The notes: generated from the letters alone by a model not told the origin. Positions 15,244-25,025 are shown, numbered from the stretch's first letter. The stretch: DNA of 64,000 nt from Burkholderia sp. (GCA_031253835.1 JAIRVP010000011.1:1-64000), one strand, 5' to 3'. Numbers and translations are program-made.

Positions 15244-16002
15244 ATGTCTGTCTCGAAGAAATTCGCTGCCGTCACGGGCGCCGGCTCCGGCATCGGTCGC
15301 GCAGCGGCCATCGCGCTCGCCCAGGCGGGATACACCGTCGCACTGCTCGGACGCAAGGAGGAATCGTTGCGTGAAACGCAGGACGCGATCCGCGCCGCCG
15401 GCGGCGACGCGCAGGTGTTTCCCGCCGACGTCACCGACGAAGCATCGGTCGACCACGCGTTCACGCAGATCGCGCAGCAGTTCGGCCGGCTGGATGTCCT
15501 GTTCAACAATGCCGGCCGCAACGCGCCTGTCGTCTCACTCGACGAATACGACATCGACGTGTGGAACAGCGTCGTCGCGACGAACCTGACCGGCGTCTTT
15601 CTGTGCGCGCGCGCCGCGTGGCGCCTGATGAAAGCGCAGGCGCCGCAGGGCGGCCGCATCATCAACAACGGTTCGATCTCCGCGCACGCGCCGCGCCCCG
15701 ATACGATCGCGTACACGGCCACCAAGCATGCGGTAACCGGCATCACCAAGTCGCTGGCACTTGACGGCCGCCGGTACAACATCGCGTGCGGCCAGATCGA
15801 CATCGGCAACGCCGCGACGTCGCTCACGGAACGGATGACGCAAGGCGTCCCGCAAGCGGACGGCAGCCTCGCGCCCGAGGCGCGCATGGACGTCACGCAT
15901 GTCGCGAACGCGATCGTCCAGATGGCGAACCTGCCGCTGGACACGAACATCCTGACCATGACGATCATGGCGACCGCGATGCCGTTCGTCGGTCGCGGAT
16001 AA
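15244..16002 (+). CDS. Short-chain dehydrogenase/reductase (SDR)
   Basis: 252 residues, classical [11 protein letters not shown] at the N-terminus binds NAD(P), NNAG appears near residue 89, the catalytic Ser is in [10 protein letters not shown], and the YTATKHAV segment gives the Y-x-x-x-K pair. The C-terminus, [19 protein letters not shown], resembles 3-ketoacyl-reductase-like SDRs. The product is cytoplasmic and its substrate unknown. It stands alone between decayed sequence on the left and a convergent K+ channel gene. Confidence 0.88.
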   Translation: MSVSKKFAAVTGAGSGIGRAAAIALAQAGYTVALLGRKEESLRETQDAIRAAGGDAQVFPADVTDEASVDHAFTQIAQQFGRLDVLFNNAGRNAPVVSLDEYDIDVWNSVVATNLTGVFLCARAAWRLMKAQAPQGGRIINNGSISAHAPRPDTIAYTATKHAVTGITKSLALDGRRYNIACGQIDIGNAATSLTERMTQGVPQADGSLAPEARMDVTHVANAIVQMANLPLDTNILTMTIMATAMPFVGRG

Positions 16003-16243
16003 GCACGGCTGCGCGCCGCTCAGGCCGGTGCCGGCATACGCTGCCGGACTTCGTGCGGGTCGATGCCCGGCCGCGCCGCGAGCCGGTCGCTGATCGTCGA
16101 CGATCTGGCATGAGCGCGCGCACGACCATCCGGCCCAGGTATCGCCGCGGCAGCCGATCGCGGACATTGCGCGGGGGATGGCATCCCAGGCCTGCCCTCC
16201 CGGCGCCTGCCATGCATCGATCCCTGCGCGATCCGCTGCGCGT

Positions 16244-17338
16244 TCAAACATCCGGATCCGGAATCCGCGCCGACTGAATCACCACCAGCGTGTCGCCCGC
16301 CTCGATCCTGCACGGCGGATCCTCGTAGAACGAATGGATCTTCCCGCAGCGATCGAGCCCGACGACGATCGCGCCCGGCACGACGTTCGTCAGGCAGCCG
16401 ATCTCGTGCGGCAACGCCTCGCGCTCCAGCAGCGTCGCACGCCCGCGCGTCGACAGCATGTCGTTCACGAACGGCACGATGTAGCGGCTGTGCACCGCGT
16501 CCGCGAGCAGCAGCGCGCCGATCTTCGTCGACGACACGATCACGTCCGCGCCGGCCTGCCGCAATTGCCGCTGGTACAGGTTCTCCTGGATCCGCACGAC
16601 GATCTTCGTGTCGGGCGCAATGCTGCGCACCGACAGCGTCAGCAGGATCGCCGTGGGATCGTCGGTCACCGAAATGATCACGGCCTTCGCCGCTCGCACC
16701 TGCGCCTGCTGCAGCAGATCCTCATGGGCAGGATCGCCAAGCAATCCCGTCACGCCGAGCGACGTCGCGGCTTCGAGCGCCTGCTGCTGCGAATCGATCA
16801 CGATGATCGTCGCGGGATCGACGCCGCTTTCCAGCAGCTCGCGCACCGCGATCGACCCCGACAGGCCATAACCGCACACGACGATGTGATCGGACAATTG
16901 CTTCTGCAGGCGTTTCATGCGGAATTCCTCGATGACGCGCTGGATCACGAACTGATAGGCCGTGCCCAGGAAAATGAACCAGATGCCGATGCGGATCGGC
17001 ACGATGAAGAACGCATCGAGCAGGCGCGCCCGCGCGGTGACGGGCACGATGTCGCCGTAGCCGACCGTCGCGACCGTCACCATCGTGAAGTACACGAGAT
17101 CGGCGACGGTCATCGGCGTGCTCTTGGTCGAATCGCGCAGGCCGTCGCGATCGAGATACAGCACGACGAACGCGAGCGTGCACAGCAGCACGACCGCGCC
17201 GAGGCGGAACAGCAGCGTGCGCCGCGGCGACGTCGCGGGACGCGTGAACAGCGTGCGCGCACGCGGCGCCTGCCATGGATTGCGGGCGCGGCGCAGGCGT
17301 AAGCGCAACGAGCGGCGCTGGTCGGAGGGCGAAGCCAA
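16244..17338 (-). CDS. Two-TM potassium channel with RCK (TrkA-N/TrkA-C) domain
   Basis: 364 residues. Membrane helix about 44-63, pore helix and selectivity filter TVGYGD at 91-96, second membrane helix about 110-132, then a cytosolic RCK domain with a Rossmann nucleotide site (CGYGLSG at 155-161) and a C-terminal TrkA-C lobe (about 285-360). It resembles Kch/MthK channels that gate by ligand binding to the RCK ring. The start is TTG at 17338, with AGGAG 9 nt upstream; no better ATG fits before the first helix. The long basic N-terminus (RRSLRLRLRRARN) is cytoplasmic. Confidence 0.9.
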   Translation of the reverse strand: MASPSDQRRSLRLRLRRARNPWQAPRARTLFTRPATSPRRTLLFRLGAVVLLCTLAFVVLYLDRDGLRDSTKSTPMTVADLVYFTMVTVATVGYGDIVPVTARARLLDAFFIVPIRIGIWFIFLGTAYQFVIQRVIEEFRMKRLQKQLSDHIVVCGYGLSGSIAVRELLESGVDPATIIVIDSQQQALEAATSLGVTGLLGDPAHEDLLQQAQVRAAKAVIISVTDDPTAILLTLSVRSIAPDTKIVVRIQENLYQRQLRQAGADVIVSSTKIGALLLADAVHSRYIVPFVNDMLSTRGRATLLEREALPHEIGCLTNVVPGAIVVGLDRCGKIHSFYEDPPCRIEAGDTLVVIQSARIPDPDV

Positions 17339-17398
17339 CGGGAAGTCTCCTGATGAATGCGGGCTCGATTCTACGACGGGAACATGCGCACCCGGCCG

Positions 17399-18733
17399 TC
17401 ACAGCATGCTGCGCGGCCGCACCATCGTTCCGTCGACGAAGCGCTGCGCGCGAAACGCCGACAGGTCGAGCGACGGCGCGCCCGTGTCGATCCATTCGGC
17501 GAGCAGCCGGCCGACGATCGGCCCCATCGCGAAACCGTGGCCGCAGAACCCCGTCGCGATCGCGAGCCCGGCAGGCGTGCCCGGCGCATCGATCACCGGG
17601 ATGCCGTCGGGCAGCACGTCGATCAGGCCGGCCCACGCCTCGACGATCTGCGCGTCCTTCAGCACCGGGAAGATCGCCTTGAGCTTCGCGAGCGCGCGCG
17701 GCGCATGCGCGCGATTCGGCTGCGGCCGCGGATCGCGCGGGTCGATCGGCCCGGCCGCGCCGTTGATGCGTGCAAGCACATCGCGCCACGCGGCCCCATT
17801 CACGTGCAGCCGGAATTTGTCGCGCTGCGACCAGAACTCCGGCCAGAAGAGACTCAACCCGCGCAGATGGCCGAGCGTCAGGTCGACGTCGACCTGCATG
17901 TCGTCGGCGAGATTGATCGCGCCGTTCCTGCGCTGCCGGATGCCGAGGCCATGCCCCCACACCGTCGACGCGGACACCGGCGGCACCACATTGGTGCGCA
18001 TGCAGGTGCCGCGCACGGCCTGCTGCGGCAGCCGGATGCCGACACCGTCGAGCAGCCGGAAACTGGTCGCCCCGGCCGCGCAGATCACGCGCCGCGTCCG
18101 GATCGTGCCGCGCTCGGTCGCGACGCCGACGACCGCGCCGCCGGCCGTCTCGATCGCCGTCACGCCGCAGCCTTCGAAGAAACGCGCCCCGCCCCCGGTG
18201 GCGCGCGCGGCGAACGCGGCGGCCACGCGACGCGGCTCGGCCTGCCCGTCGGTCGCGGTGTACAACCCGCCGAGCGTGCGCGCCTGCGGCGAAAGGCCGC
18301 TGACGCGTTCGTCGATCTGCGCGCGCGTGAGCGTGCGCGTGTCGAGCCCGTGCTCGCGCGCGACGGCGAGCCACGTGTTGAACGACGACCAGTCCGCTTC
18401 GTTGTCCGCAATATAAAGACAGCCGCCCTGCCGCCATTCGAGATCGAAACCGAGGGTTTCCTCTAACCCCTCCCAGATCCGCATGCCGGCCATCATCAGC
18501 GGCACCTCGGCCGACTCGCGGCCCTGCTGCCGCACGAAGCCCCAGGCGCGCGTCGACTGCTGTCCGGCGATCCGCGACTTGTCGAGCACGACGGCCTTCA
18601 ACCCGCGCAGGCTCAGGTAGTACGCGGCGGCGCAGCCCATGATGCCGGCGCCGGCGATCACGACATCGGCTTCGGCCGGAAACGCCGTTTCGGCGCGGGT
18701 CAGGGCATCGTGCAGCGGATAGGTTGTCGTCAT
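17399..18733 (-). CDS. FAD-dependent oxidoreductase, DAO family (D-amino-acid / glycine oxidase-like)
   Basis: 444 residues. ADVVIAGAGIMGCAAAYYLSLRG near residue 23 is the FAD-binding dinucleotide fold, and AIATGFCGHGFAMGPIVGRLLAEW near the C-terminus is the second conserved DAO segment that covers the flavin. Enzymes of this group oxidise amines or amino acids such as sarcosine, D-amino acids or putrescine derivatives; the substrate is not clear. The divergent gene at 18958 encodes an unusual regulator and shares a 224-bp intergenic region, so it is the probable controller. Confidence 0.85.
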   Translation of the reverse strand: MTTTYPLHDALTRAETAFPAEADVVIAGAGIMGCAAAYYLSLRGLKAVVLDKSRIAGQQSTRAWGFVRQQGRESAEVPLMMAGMRIWEGLEETLGFDLEWRQGGCLYIADNEADWSSFNTWLAVAREHGLDTRTLTRAQIDERVSGLSPQARTLGGLYTATDGQAEPRRVAAAFAARATGGGARFFEGCGVTAIETAGGAVVGVATERGTIRTRRVICAAGATSFRLLDGVGIRLPQQAVRGTCMRTNVVPPVSASTVWGHGLGIRQRRNGAINLADDMQVDVDLTLGHLRGLSLFWPEFWSQRDKFRLHVNGAAWRDVLARINGAAGPIDPRDPRPQPNRAHAPRALAKLKAIFPVLKDAQIVEAWAGLIDVLPDGIPVIDAPGTPAGLAIATGFCGHGFAMGPIVGRLLAEWIDTGAPSLDLSAFRAQRFVDGTMVRPRSML

Positions 18734-18957
18734 TGTTTCCTGTCAGGCGTTAATTCCTGCGAGATGCGGGCGCGGCGGTAACGTCGTGACACACCTTTCA
18801 CACAAACGCACCTTAAGCGACACTGAATGACGACCATTTTGCGGTAAAGTTATCTTTTCCGCGCGTGGCCGGTCGGCTCGCCATTGGACGTCATGAAGAC
18901 TGTCCGTCGAGACTGCCGCAAGGCGTCGTTCTGAACGTCACGATCCGTTCCCGTAGC

Positions 18958-19812
18958 ATGACCACTGAAGCAATCACCACGGATTCCCTCGCGGTTGCCG
19001 AGCGCGTGCGCGAGCTGATGACCCGCAACGGCATCGGCAAGCGCCAGCAGACCACCGAGCTGTGCCGCATCCTCGACCTGAGTTTCTCGCAAGGCCATCG
19101 CAAACTGCGCGGCAGCAGCCCCTGGACGCTCGCGCAGATCAAGAAAGTCGCCGAAGCGTACGGCGAACCCGCCGCACAGCTGTTCGGCGCGCAAACGCTC
19201 GACCCCGGCATGGTCGGCGCCTATTCGCAGGAGGCCGTACTTTATGCGGGCGTCGCCGAGATTCCGTGCACCGCATGGATCGGCGCGCCGCTCGAAGCCG
19301 GCGCGCGCCCCGAGTTCGTCGCGTATGAACAGAACGGCCGCTGGCGCGTGCTGCGCCATACCGGCGTGCTGTATCAAAACGCGTACGACGTGCACAAGAT
19401 CGAAATCTATCCGCGCCGTGCGGAGAGCGACAAGCTCGTCGTCGCGGTGATCGACCCCGATCGCGTAAGCGCAACCGAGCTGTGCCGCTACCTCGAACGG
19501 CAGGGTTTCGCGACGGCCGCGTTCGACGGCCTCGCGCCGTTCGTCGACGCGCTGCAGGGCCAGGCTTTCGACGCCGTGCTGACCGAATGGCTGTTCGACG
19601 ACAGCACGGCCGCCACCGCGATCAAGGCCGTGCGCACGTCCGACAACCCGGGCGCGCCGATTTTCGTGCTGACGGGCGACCTGCTCACCGGCCGCGCGAG
19701 CGAAGCCGACATCAGCGAAGTGATTCGCGCGTTCGACGTCGTCTGCTACGAAAAACCCGCGCGCATGGCGATCCTCAGCGCCGATCTCGCCAAACGGCTC
19801 GCGCGCGGATAA
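18958..19812 (+). CDS. HTH regulator with a C-terminal pseudo-receiver domain (Glu at the phospho-acceptor position)
   Basis: 284 residues. An N-terminal helix-turn-helix (about 10-77: ERVRELMTRNGIGKRQQTTELCRILDLSFSQGHRKLRG) is followed by a middle domain (80-155) and a receiver-like domain (160-280). In the receiver the acidic pair is D166/D168, the Thr is T239 (FVLTGD) and the Lys is K266 (EKP). The position of the phospho-accepting Asp reads VLTE210WL, a Glu. A Glu there often mimics the phosphorylated state, so the protein may act without a kinase. No histidine kinase is nearby. It diverges from the FAD oxidoreductase gene, a likely target. The ATG at 18958 puts the HTH at the N-terminus; an earlier in-frame start at 18865 is less likely. 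Confidence 0.75.
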   Translation: MTTEAITTDSLAVAERVRELMTRNGIGKRQQTTELCRILDLSFSQGHRKLRGSSPWTLAQIKKVAEAYGEPAAQLFGAQTLDPGMVGAYSQEAVLYAGVAEIPCTAWIGAPLEAGARPEFVAYEQNGRWRVLRHTGVLYQNAYDVHKIEIYPRRAESDKLVVAVIDPDRVSATELCRYLERQGFATAAFDGLAPFVDALQGQAFDAVLTEWLFDDSTAATAIKAVRTSDNPGAPIFVLTGDLLTGRASEADISEVIRAFDVVCYEKPARMAILSADLAKRLARG

Positions 19813-19935
19813 CGTCCGCCGGGCCGGCCGCCTTTCGAGCGGCCCACGTTCGCGCGGCGCCGCGGGCACGAACAGGTTCCTCAGTACAATAGCCGCACCT
19901 GTTCACGCCCACGCCGGCATCCGCCGCCCGACTCC

Positions 19936-21603
19936 ATGGCCCGCCTCATCCCCGACGACTGGAAAAGCCTCGCCGCGACCGGCGCGGCCGAACGCGAGCG
20001 CGAAACGCTCGCCGCGCTCGAACACGCGCTGCCCGACAGCTACACCGTGTATCACGGCGTCCACTGGACGCGCGCCGACCAGGCGTTCTCGGTATTCGGC
20101 GAAGCGGCGTTCGTCGTCGTGAGCCCGGCCGGCCGCGTGCTGCTGATCGAGCAGAAAGCCGGCTTCCTGCGCGAAACGCCGAAGGGGCTCGTGAAGGTCT
20201 ACCTGCAGAAAGAGCGCAATGTCCCGATCCAGCTCGCCCGTACGCAGGAAACGCTGCACCGGCGGCTGACGGCCTCGCTCGGCGCGGGCGTCTACGGCGT
20301 CGAGGCGCTGCTGTACTGCCCCGACTACTCGATCCGCGACGCGTCGATCGCCGGTGTCGCGGCCGACCGCATCGTCGACGCGTCGCGCAAGGCGCAGCTC
20401 GCGCAGGTGATCCGGCAGATCCTGCCCGAGGACGACGAACACTTGCCGAACGCGTCGAAGCTCCACCATTTCCTCGCGGACGAACTTGCGCTCACGCCCG
20501 ACACGAGCGCGCTCGTCGGGCAGGCCGGCACGCTCGTCACGCGGCTGTCGGGCGGGCTCGCCGCGTGGGCGCGCCAGCTCGAATTCGCGCCGTTCCGGCT
20601 GCGCGTCACCGGCACGGCCGGCTCGGGCAAGACGCAGCTCGCGGTGCAGGCGATGCGCGATGCCGTCGCAGCCGGCAAGCGCGTGCTCTACGTGTGCTTC
20701 AACCGGCCGCTCGCCGACTACATCGCGCGCATCGCGCCGCCCGGCGCGAAGATCGCGAACTACCACCAGCTGTGCGACTGGGTCGCGCGCGACGGCGGCT
20801 ATACGCCCGACTTCCAGGCGCCCGGCGAATTCGAGCGGCTCGAAACGCGTTTCGCGGAAGCGCCGATCCCCGAGCGCTGGCGCTTCGACGTGCTGGTCGT
20901 CGACGAAGGGCAGGATTTCCACGCACCGTGGGCGGCCGCGCTCGAGCGCTTGCTGGCACCGGACGGCGCATGGTGGTGGCTGGAAGATCCGCTGCAGAAC
21001 CTGTACATGCGCGAGCCCGTCGCACTGCCCGGCTGGGTCACGCTGAAGGCGCTGACGAACTACCGCAGCCCGCGCGACCTGCTCGAATTCGTGCGCGACG
21101 TGGTCGGCCGCGTCGAGCCGCTCGCGGCCGGGCTGCGTTCGGGCAGCCCGTTCGACGGTTCGGATCCGTCGGTATCGGCGTACGGGGAAGAAGGCGCGTC
21201 GGCGGACGCAATGGCGGAAAGCTGTATCGACGCGACCAAGCGCGCGGTCACGCAGGCGCTGTCGCTCGGCTTCCGCAAGCAGGACATCGCGGTGCTGTCG
21301 TATCGCGGCCGCGAGGGCTCGGTGCTCGCGCCGCTCGACCAGCTCGGCCCGCACCGGATCAAGAGCTTTACCGGCAAGTACGACCTGTTCGGCAACCCCG
21401 AATACCGCGAAGGCGACGTACTGCTCGATTCGATCTACCGCTTCAAGGGCCAGTCGGCGCCGTGCGTGATCCTCACCGAGGTCGATTTCGACACGCTCGA
21501 CGCGCGTGCCGCGCGCAAGCTGTTCGTCGGCGCGACACGCGCGACGATGAAACTGCTGATCGTCGCGTCGTCGCGCGCGGCCGCGCAACTCGCGGCCGCC
21601 TGA
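19936..21603 (+). CDS. NERD-domain protein with superfamily 1 helicase core
   Basis: 555 residues. The N-terminal region (about 20-150) is NERD-like, a nuclease-related fold, with the core E72-Q-K74 in LLIEQKAG. The helicase part carries Walker A GTAGSGKT (226-233), DEGQD (motif II), FNRPLADYI (motif Ia region), YRFKGQSAPCVILTE and the late motif LFVGATRATMKLLIV. UvrD-like architecture with a nuclease-type front end suggests DNA repair or foreign-DNA handling. Proteins of this build are widespread, and some lie in defence loci. Here it is alone between a regulator and a chemoreceptor, so function stays open. Cytoplasmic. Confidence 0.8.
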   Translation: MARLIPDDWKSLAATGAAERERETLAALEHALPDSYTVYHGVHWTRADQAFSVFGEAAFVVVSPAGRVLLIEQKAGFLRETPKGLVKVYLQKERNVPIQLARTQETLHRRLTASLGAGVYGVEALLYCPDYSIRDASIAGVAADRIVDASRKAQLAQVIRQILPEDDEHLPNASKLHHFLADELALTPDTSALVGQAGTLVTRLSGGLAAWARQLEFAPFRLRVTGTAGSGKTQLAVQAMRDAVAAGKRVLYVCFNRPLADYIARIAPPGAKIANYHQLCDWVARDGGYTPDFQAPGEFERLETRFAEAPIPERWRFDVLVVDEGQDFHAPWAAALERLLAPDGAWWWLEDPLQNLYMREPVALPGWVTLKALTNYRSPRDLLEFVRDVVGRVEPLAAGLRSGSPFDGSDPSVSAYGEEGASADAMAESCIDATKRAVTQALSLGFRKQDIAVLSYRGREGSVLAPLDQLGPHRIKSFTGKYDLFGNPEYREGDVLLDSIYRFKGQSAPCVILTEVDFDTLDARAARKLFVGATRATMKLLIVASSRAAAQLAAA

Positions 21604-21660
21604 CGCGGCGGACGGGCGGCAGGCAGACGATCGCCTGCCCCGTCACCGCCCCGCCGTCAC

Positions 21661-23220
21661 TCAAGCCACCCGGAACGCCCCCACCGCACGGCGCAACCCG
21701 TCGGCCCGTTCCTCGAGCGACGCCGCAGCGGCCGCGGCCTGCTCGACCAGCGCCGCATTCTGCTGCGACACCTGATCCATCTGCGACACCGCGCGGTTCA
21801 CCTGCTCGATCCCGTCGCGCTGCTCGCTCGATGCGGACGCGATCTCGGTCATGATGCCCGTCACGCGCCCGATCGCCTGCTGGATATCCTGCATCGTCGT
21901 GCCGGCCATCCCGACGAGCCGCGAGCCGGTCGCGACACGTTCCACCGATTCGCCGATCAGCGTGCGGATTTCCTTCGCGGCCGATGCCGAGCGTTGCGCA
22001 AGCGTGCGCACCTCGCCGGCGACCACCGCAAAACCGCGGCCCTGCTCGCCTGCGCGCGCGGCTTCGACCGCCGCATTCAGCGCAAGAATGTTGGTCTGGA
22101 ACGCGATGCCCTCGATCGTGCCGATGATGTCGGCAACCTTCTGCGAGCTCCGGTCGATCTCGTTCATCGTGCCGATCACCTCGCCGACCACCGTCGCGCC
22201 GCGCGTCGCGATCTCGCTCGCGCTGTCCGCGCAGGCCTGCGCCTCGAGCGCGTTGTCGGCATTCTGTTTCACGGTCGCCGTCAGCTGCTCCATGCTCGCA
22301 GCCGTCTCCTGCAGCGCCGATGCCTGCTCCTCGGTGCGCTGCGACAGGTCGGTGTTGCCGGCCGCGATCTGGTGCGTCGCCGTCGAGATCGCTTCGGAAC
22401 CCTGGCTGACCTGGCGCACCGTATCCGCGAGGCTGCGCTGCATGCCCGTCACGCCCTTCACGAGCTCGGCCATCTCGTCGCGTGACGACCAGCGCACTTC
22501 CGACGTCAGGTCGCCGTCCGACAGGCGGCGGAAATGCGACAGCAGCCGGTTCACCGGCTGCGTGATCGCGAAATGCAGGCCGATCGCGCAGCCGAGGCAC
22601 GCGGCCAGGCCGAATGCGATGCCCGCGATCGCACCCATGCGCATCCAGCCGTAATAGGTCTGCGCGGTGTCGTAGACGTCCTTGCCGCGCGCGACCTGGT
22701 ACGCGTCGAGCGCATCGGTCGCCTGCGTGAGCGCGACCGACAGCGGCGGCGCGACCGTCATCAGCAGCCGGTCGGCTTCGTCGCGCCGGCCTTCGCGGAT
22801 CGCATCGATCATCGGCTTCAGCGCCTGCCCGATCAGCGCCTGACGCGCGGCGTCGAGACGGCTCGCGAGCGGGCCTTCGTCGCCGTCGTGCGGCATCGCC
22901 GCGTAGTTGCGCCAGGCTGCGTCGGCCTTCGCGAGATAGTTCTCGGCCTTCTTGACGAGATCCGGCACTTCCGGCGCTTCCGGATGCAGCAGCGCGCGGT
23001 CGAGCGTCGTGCGCACGATCGTCAGGTTCAGGCTCGCCGCGGACAGCGCGGTCTTCGCAGCCAGTTGCTGCGTATAAGCCTCGTCGAGCGCGCGGTTCGA
23101 GCTCTGCATGCCGGCGAGGCCGATCAGCCCCGACACGACGAGCAGCACGGCAACGAGACCGAGCGTGGAGAAGATCCGCGTACGGATCGAGAAACGGGAA
23201 AACAAGGCGTTCAGGTTCAT
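21661..23220 (-). CDS. Methyl-accepting chemotaxis protein
   Basis: 519 residues. TM1 (about 13-34), a periplasmic four-helix ligand domain of the Tar type (about 35-190), TM2 (MGAIAGIAFGLAACLGCAIGLHFAI), a HAMP segment, then the long coiled-coil signalling domain with the conserved tip NILALNAAVEAARAGEQGRG and GFAVVAGEVRTLAQRSASAAKEI. It passes ligand signals to CheA/CheW at the pole. The C-terminus ends AVGAFRVA without the NWETF-type CheR tether, so it depends on other receptors for efficient methylation. Ligand unknown. No che genes are adjacent. Confidence 0.92.
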   Translation of the reverse strand: MNLNALFSRFSIRTRIFSTLGLVAVLLVVSGLIGLAGMQSSNRALDEAYTQQLAAKTALSAASLNLTIVRTTLDRALLHPEAPEVPDLVKKAENYLAKADAAWRNYAAMPHDGDEGPLASRLDAARQALIGQALKPMIDAIREGRRDEADRLLMTVAPPLSVALTQATDALDAYQVARGKDVYDTAQTYYGWMRMGAIAGIAFGLAACLGCAIGLHFAITQPVNRLLSHFRRLSDGDLTSEVRWSSRDEMAELVKGVTGMQRSLADTVRQVSQGSEAISTATHQIAAGNTDLSQRTEEQASALQETAASMEQLTATVKQNADNALEAQACADSASEIATRGATVVGEVIGTMNEIDRSSQKVADIIGTIEGIAFQTNILALNAAVEAARAGEQGRGFAVVAGEVRTLAQRSASAAKEIRTLIGESVERVATGSRLVGMAGTTMQDIQQAIGRVTGIMTEIASASSEQRDGIEQVNRAVSQMDQVSQQNAALVEQAAAAAASLEERADGLRRAVGAFRVA

Positions 23221-23388
23221 GACGGCACGTGAGCGGTGAAAAATGCCGCGGCAATCGGTCCGCGGCACTCTGGATTACGGTTTGCCTGCAAAAAACTTGA
23301 GTCCGTCCCCGCTTTTTGCCTGATCGCGGTCAATTTTTCGTGCCGGCAATCTCCTGTTACGGTTGCAACATATCGAGGCTGGGCAGAA

Positions 23389-23418
23389 ATTGACTAGTCA
23401 ATAATCAGTGGCTATATT
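23389..23418 (+). promoter_or_regulatory. Promoter with palindromic operator upstream of the DHA2 efflux gene
   Basis: TTGACT (23390-23395), 17-bp spacer, TATATT (23413-23418) is a good sigma-70 promoter. The -35 lies inside ATTGACTAGTCAAT (23389-23402), a perfect 14-bp palindrome of the type bound by TetR- or MarR-family repressors. No such regulator gene is adjacent. Confidence 0.65.
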
Positions 23419-23451
23419 TCGACTCAATTCCCTGCCCTGGCAGATATCTCG

Positions 23452-24966
23452 ATGACAACCGATACCCTTCTCACTCCACCGGCCGCCGAAACGGCCCGCC
23501 GCGACGCGCCGACCGGGCTGATCGTCGCCGCGCTGCTGCTGGTCATGCTGCTGTCCGCGCTCGACCAGACGATCGTGTCGACCGCGCTGCCGACGATCGT
23601 CGGCGAGCTCGGCGGGCTCGACCAGCTGTCGTGGGTCGTCACCGCATACCTGCTGTCGTCGACCGTCGTGCTGCCGCTGTACGGCAAGCTCGGCGACCTG
23701 TACGGCCGCAAGATCGTGCTGCAGGCCGCGATCGTGCTGTTCCTCGCGGGCTCCGCGCTGTGCGGCGTCGCGCAGGACATGACGCAGCTGATCGTGCTGC
23801 GCGCGCTGCAGGGGCTCGGCGGCGGCGGCCTGATGGTCGTCACGATGGCCGCGATCGGCGACCTGGTCCCGCCCGATCGCCGTGCGCGCTACCAGGGGAT
23901 GTTCGGCGGCGTGTACGGCCTCGCGACGATCGTCGGCCCGCTGCTCGGCGGCTTCCTGGTCGAGCACCTGTCGTGGCGCTGGATCTTCACGATCAACCTG
24001 CCGCTCGGCGTTCTCGCGCTCGCGGTGATCGGCGTGGCGTTCCGGCCGCACACCGCGCACGTGAAGCACCGGATCGACTACATGGGCGCCGCGTTCCTCG
24101 CGACGGCCCTCACCTGCGTGATCCTGTTCACGAGCGAAGGCGGCTCGCTGCTGCCGTGGACGTCGCCGCAACTGTGGATGACGCTCGTGCTCGGCCTCGT
24201 CGCGATCGGCGGCTTCATCTATGAAGAACGGCTCGCGGCCGAGCCGATCATGCCGCTCGAACTGTTCCGCCATCGCACCTTCGTGCTGGTCAGCCTGATC
24301 GGCTTCGTGGTCGGCGTCGCGCTGTTCGGCTCGGTCACGTTCATCCCGCTGTACCTGCAGGTCGTGAAGGGCTCGACGCCGTCGCAGGCCGGCATGCAGT
24401 TGCTGCCGATGATGGGCGGGATGCTCGTGACGTCGATCGTCAGCGGCCGGCTGATCTCGCGGCTCGGCTCGTACCGGATGTTCCCGATCGCGGGGACGCT
24501 GACCGGCGGCGTCGCGATGGCGTTGCTGTCGACACTGACGCTCGATACGCCGCTGCACACGATGTACGCGTACATGGCGCTGCTCGGGATCGGGCTCGGC
24601 ATGGTGATGCCCGTGCTCACGCTCGCCGTGCAGAACACGGTCGAATTCCGGCACATGGGCGTCGCGACGTCGGGTGCGACGCTGTTCCGCTCGATCGGCG
24701 GCTCGCTCGGCGTCGCCGCGTTCGGCGCGCTGTTCTCGCACGGGCTGCAGTCGCGGATGATGCACGCGCTGCCGGCCGGTGCCGAGTTGCCGCCCGCGCT
24801 CGGCCCGGCCGCCGTGCACCAGCTGCCCGATGCGGTGCGCGATGCGTATCTGCATGCGTTCGCCGGCTCGCTGCACGTCGTGTATCTGTCGGCTGCGACG
24901 GTGATCGCGATCGCGTTCGTGCTCGCGTGGTTCGTCGAGGATGCGCCGCTGCGCAAGCACAACTGA
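23452..24966 (+). CDS. MFS multidrug efflux transporter, DHA2 (EmrB/QacA) family
   Basis: 504 residues, 14 predicted membrane helices. The N-terminal LDQTIVSTALPTIVGELGG is motif D1 of the 14-helix drug:H+ antiporters, LYGKLGDLYGRKIVLQ is the MFS motif A, and GPLLGGFLVEHLSWRWIFTINLPLG is motif C plus the following loop. It likely exports hydrophobic compounds across the inner membrane. No membrane-fusion partner (EmrA) is adjacent, so it may work alone. Expression is probably repressed through the palindrome over its promoter. Confidence 0.92.
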   Translation: MTTDTLLTPPAAETARRDAPTGLIVAALLLVMLLSALDQTIVSTALPTIVGELGGLDQLSWVVTAYLLSSTVVLPLYGKLGDLYGRKIVLQAAIVLFLAGSALCGVAQDMTQLIVLRALQGLGGGGLMVVTMAAIGDLVPPDRRARYQGMFGGVYGLATIVGPLLGGFLVEHLSWRWIFTINLPLGVLALAVIGVAFRPHTAHVKHRIDYMGAAFLATALTCVILFTSEGGSLLPWTSPQLWMTLVLGLVAIGGFIYEERLAAEPIMPLELFRHRTFVLVSLIGFVVGVALFGSVTFIPLYLQVVKGSTPSQAGMQLLPMMGGMLVTSIVSGRLISRLGSYRMFPIAGTLTGGVAMALLSTLTLDTPLHTMYAYMALLGIGLGMVMPVLTLAVQNTVEFRHMGVATSGATLFRSIGGSLGVAAFGALFSHGLQSRMMHALPAGAELPPALGPAAVHQLPDAVRDAYLHAFAGSLHVVYLSAATVIAIAFVLAWFVEDAPLRKHN

Positions 24967-25025
24967 GCGTGCGGCGGATCACGACGCGACCGTCGAGTCG
25001 CATCGCGATCCGCCGTCGCCGGCCG

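Noticed and set aside
16003-16243. A possible C-terminal fragment (SDRLAARPGIDPHEVRQRM) on the minus strand
   Set aside because: Too short, no start, no recognised family; could be chance in high-G+C DNA.
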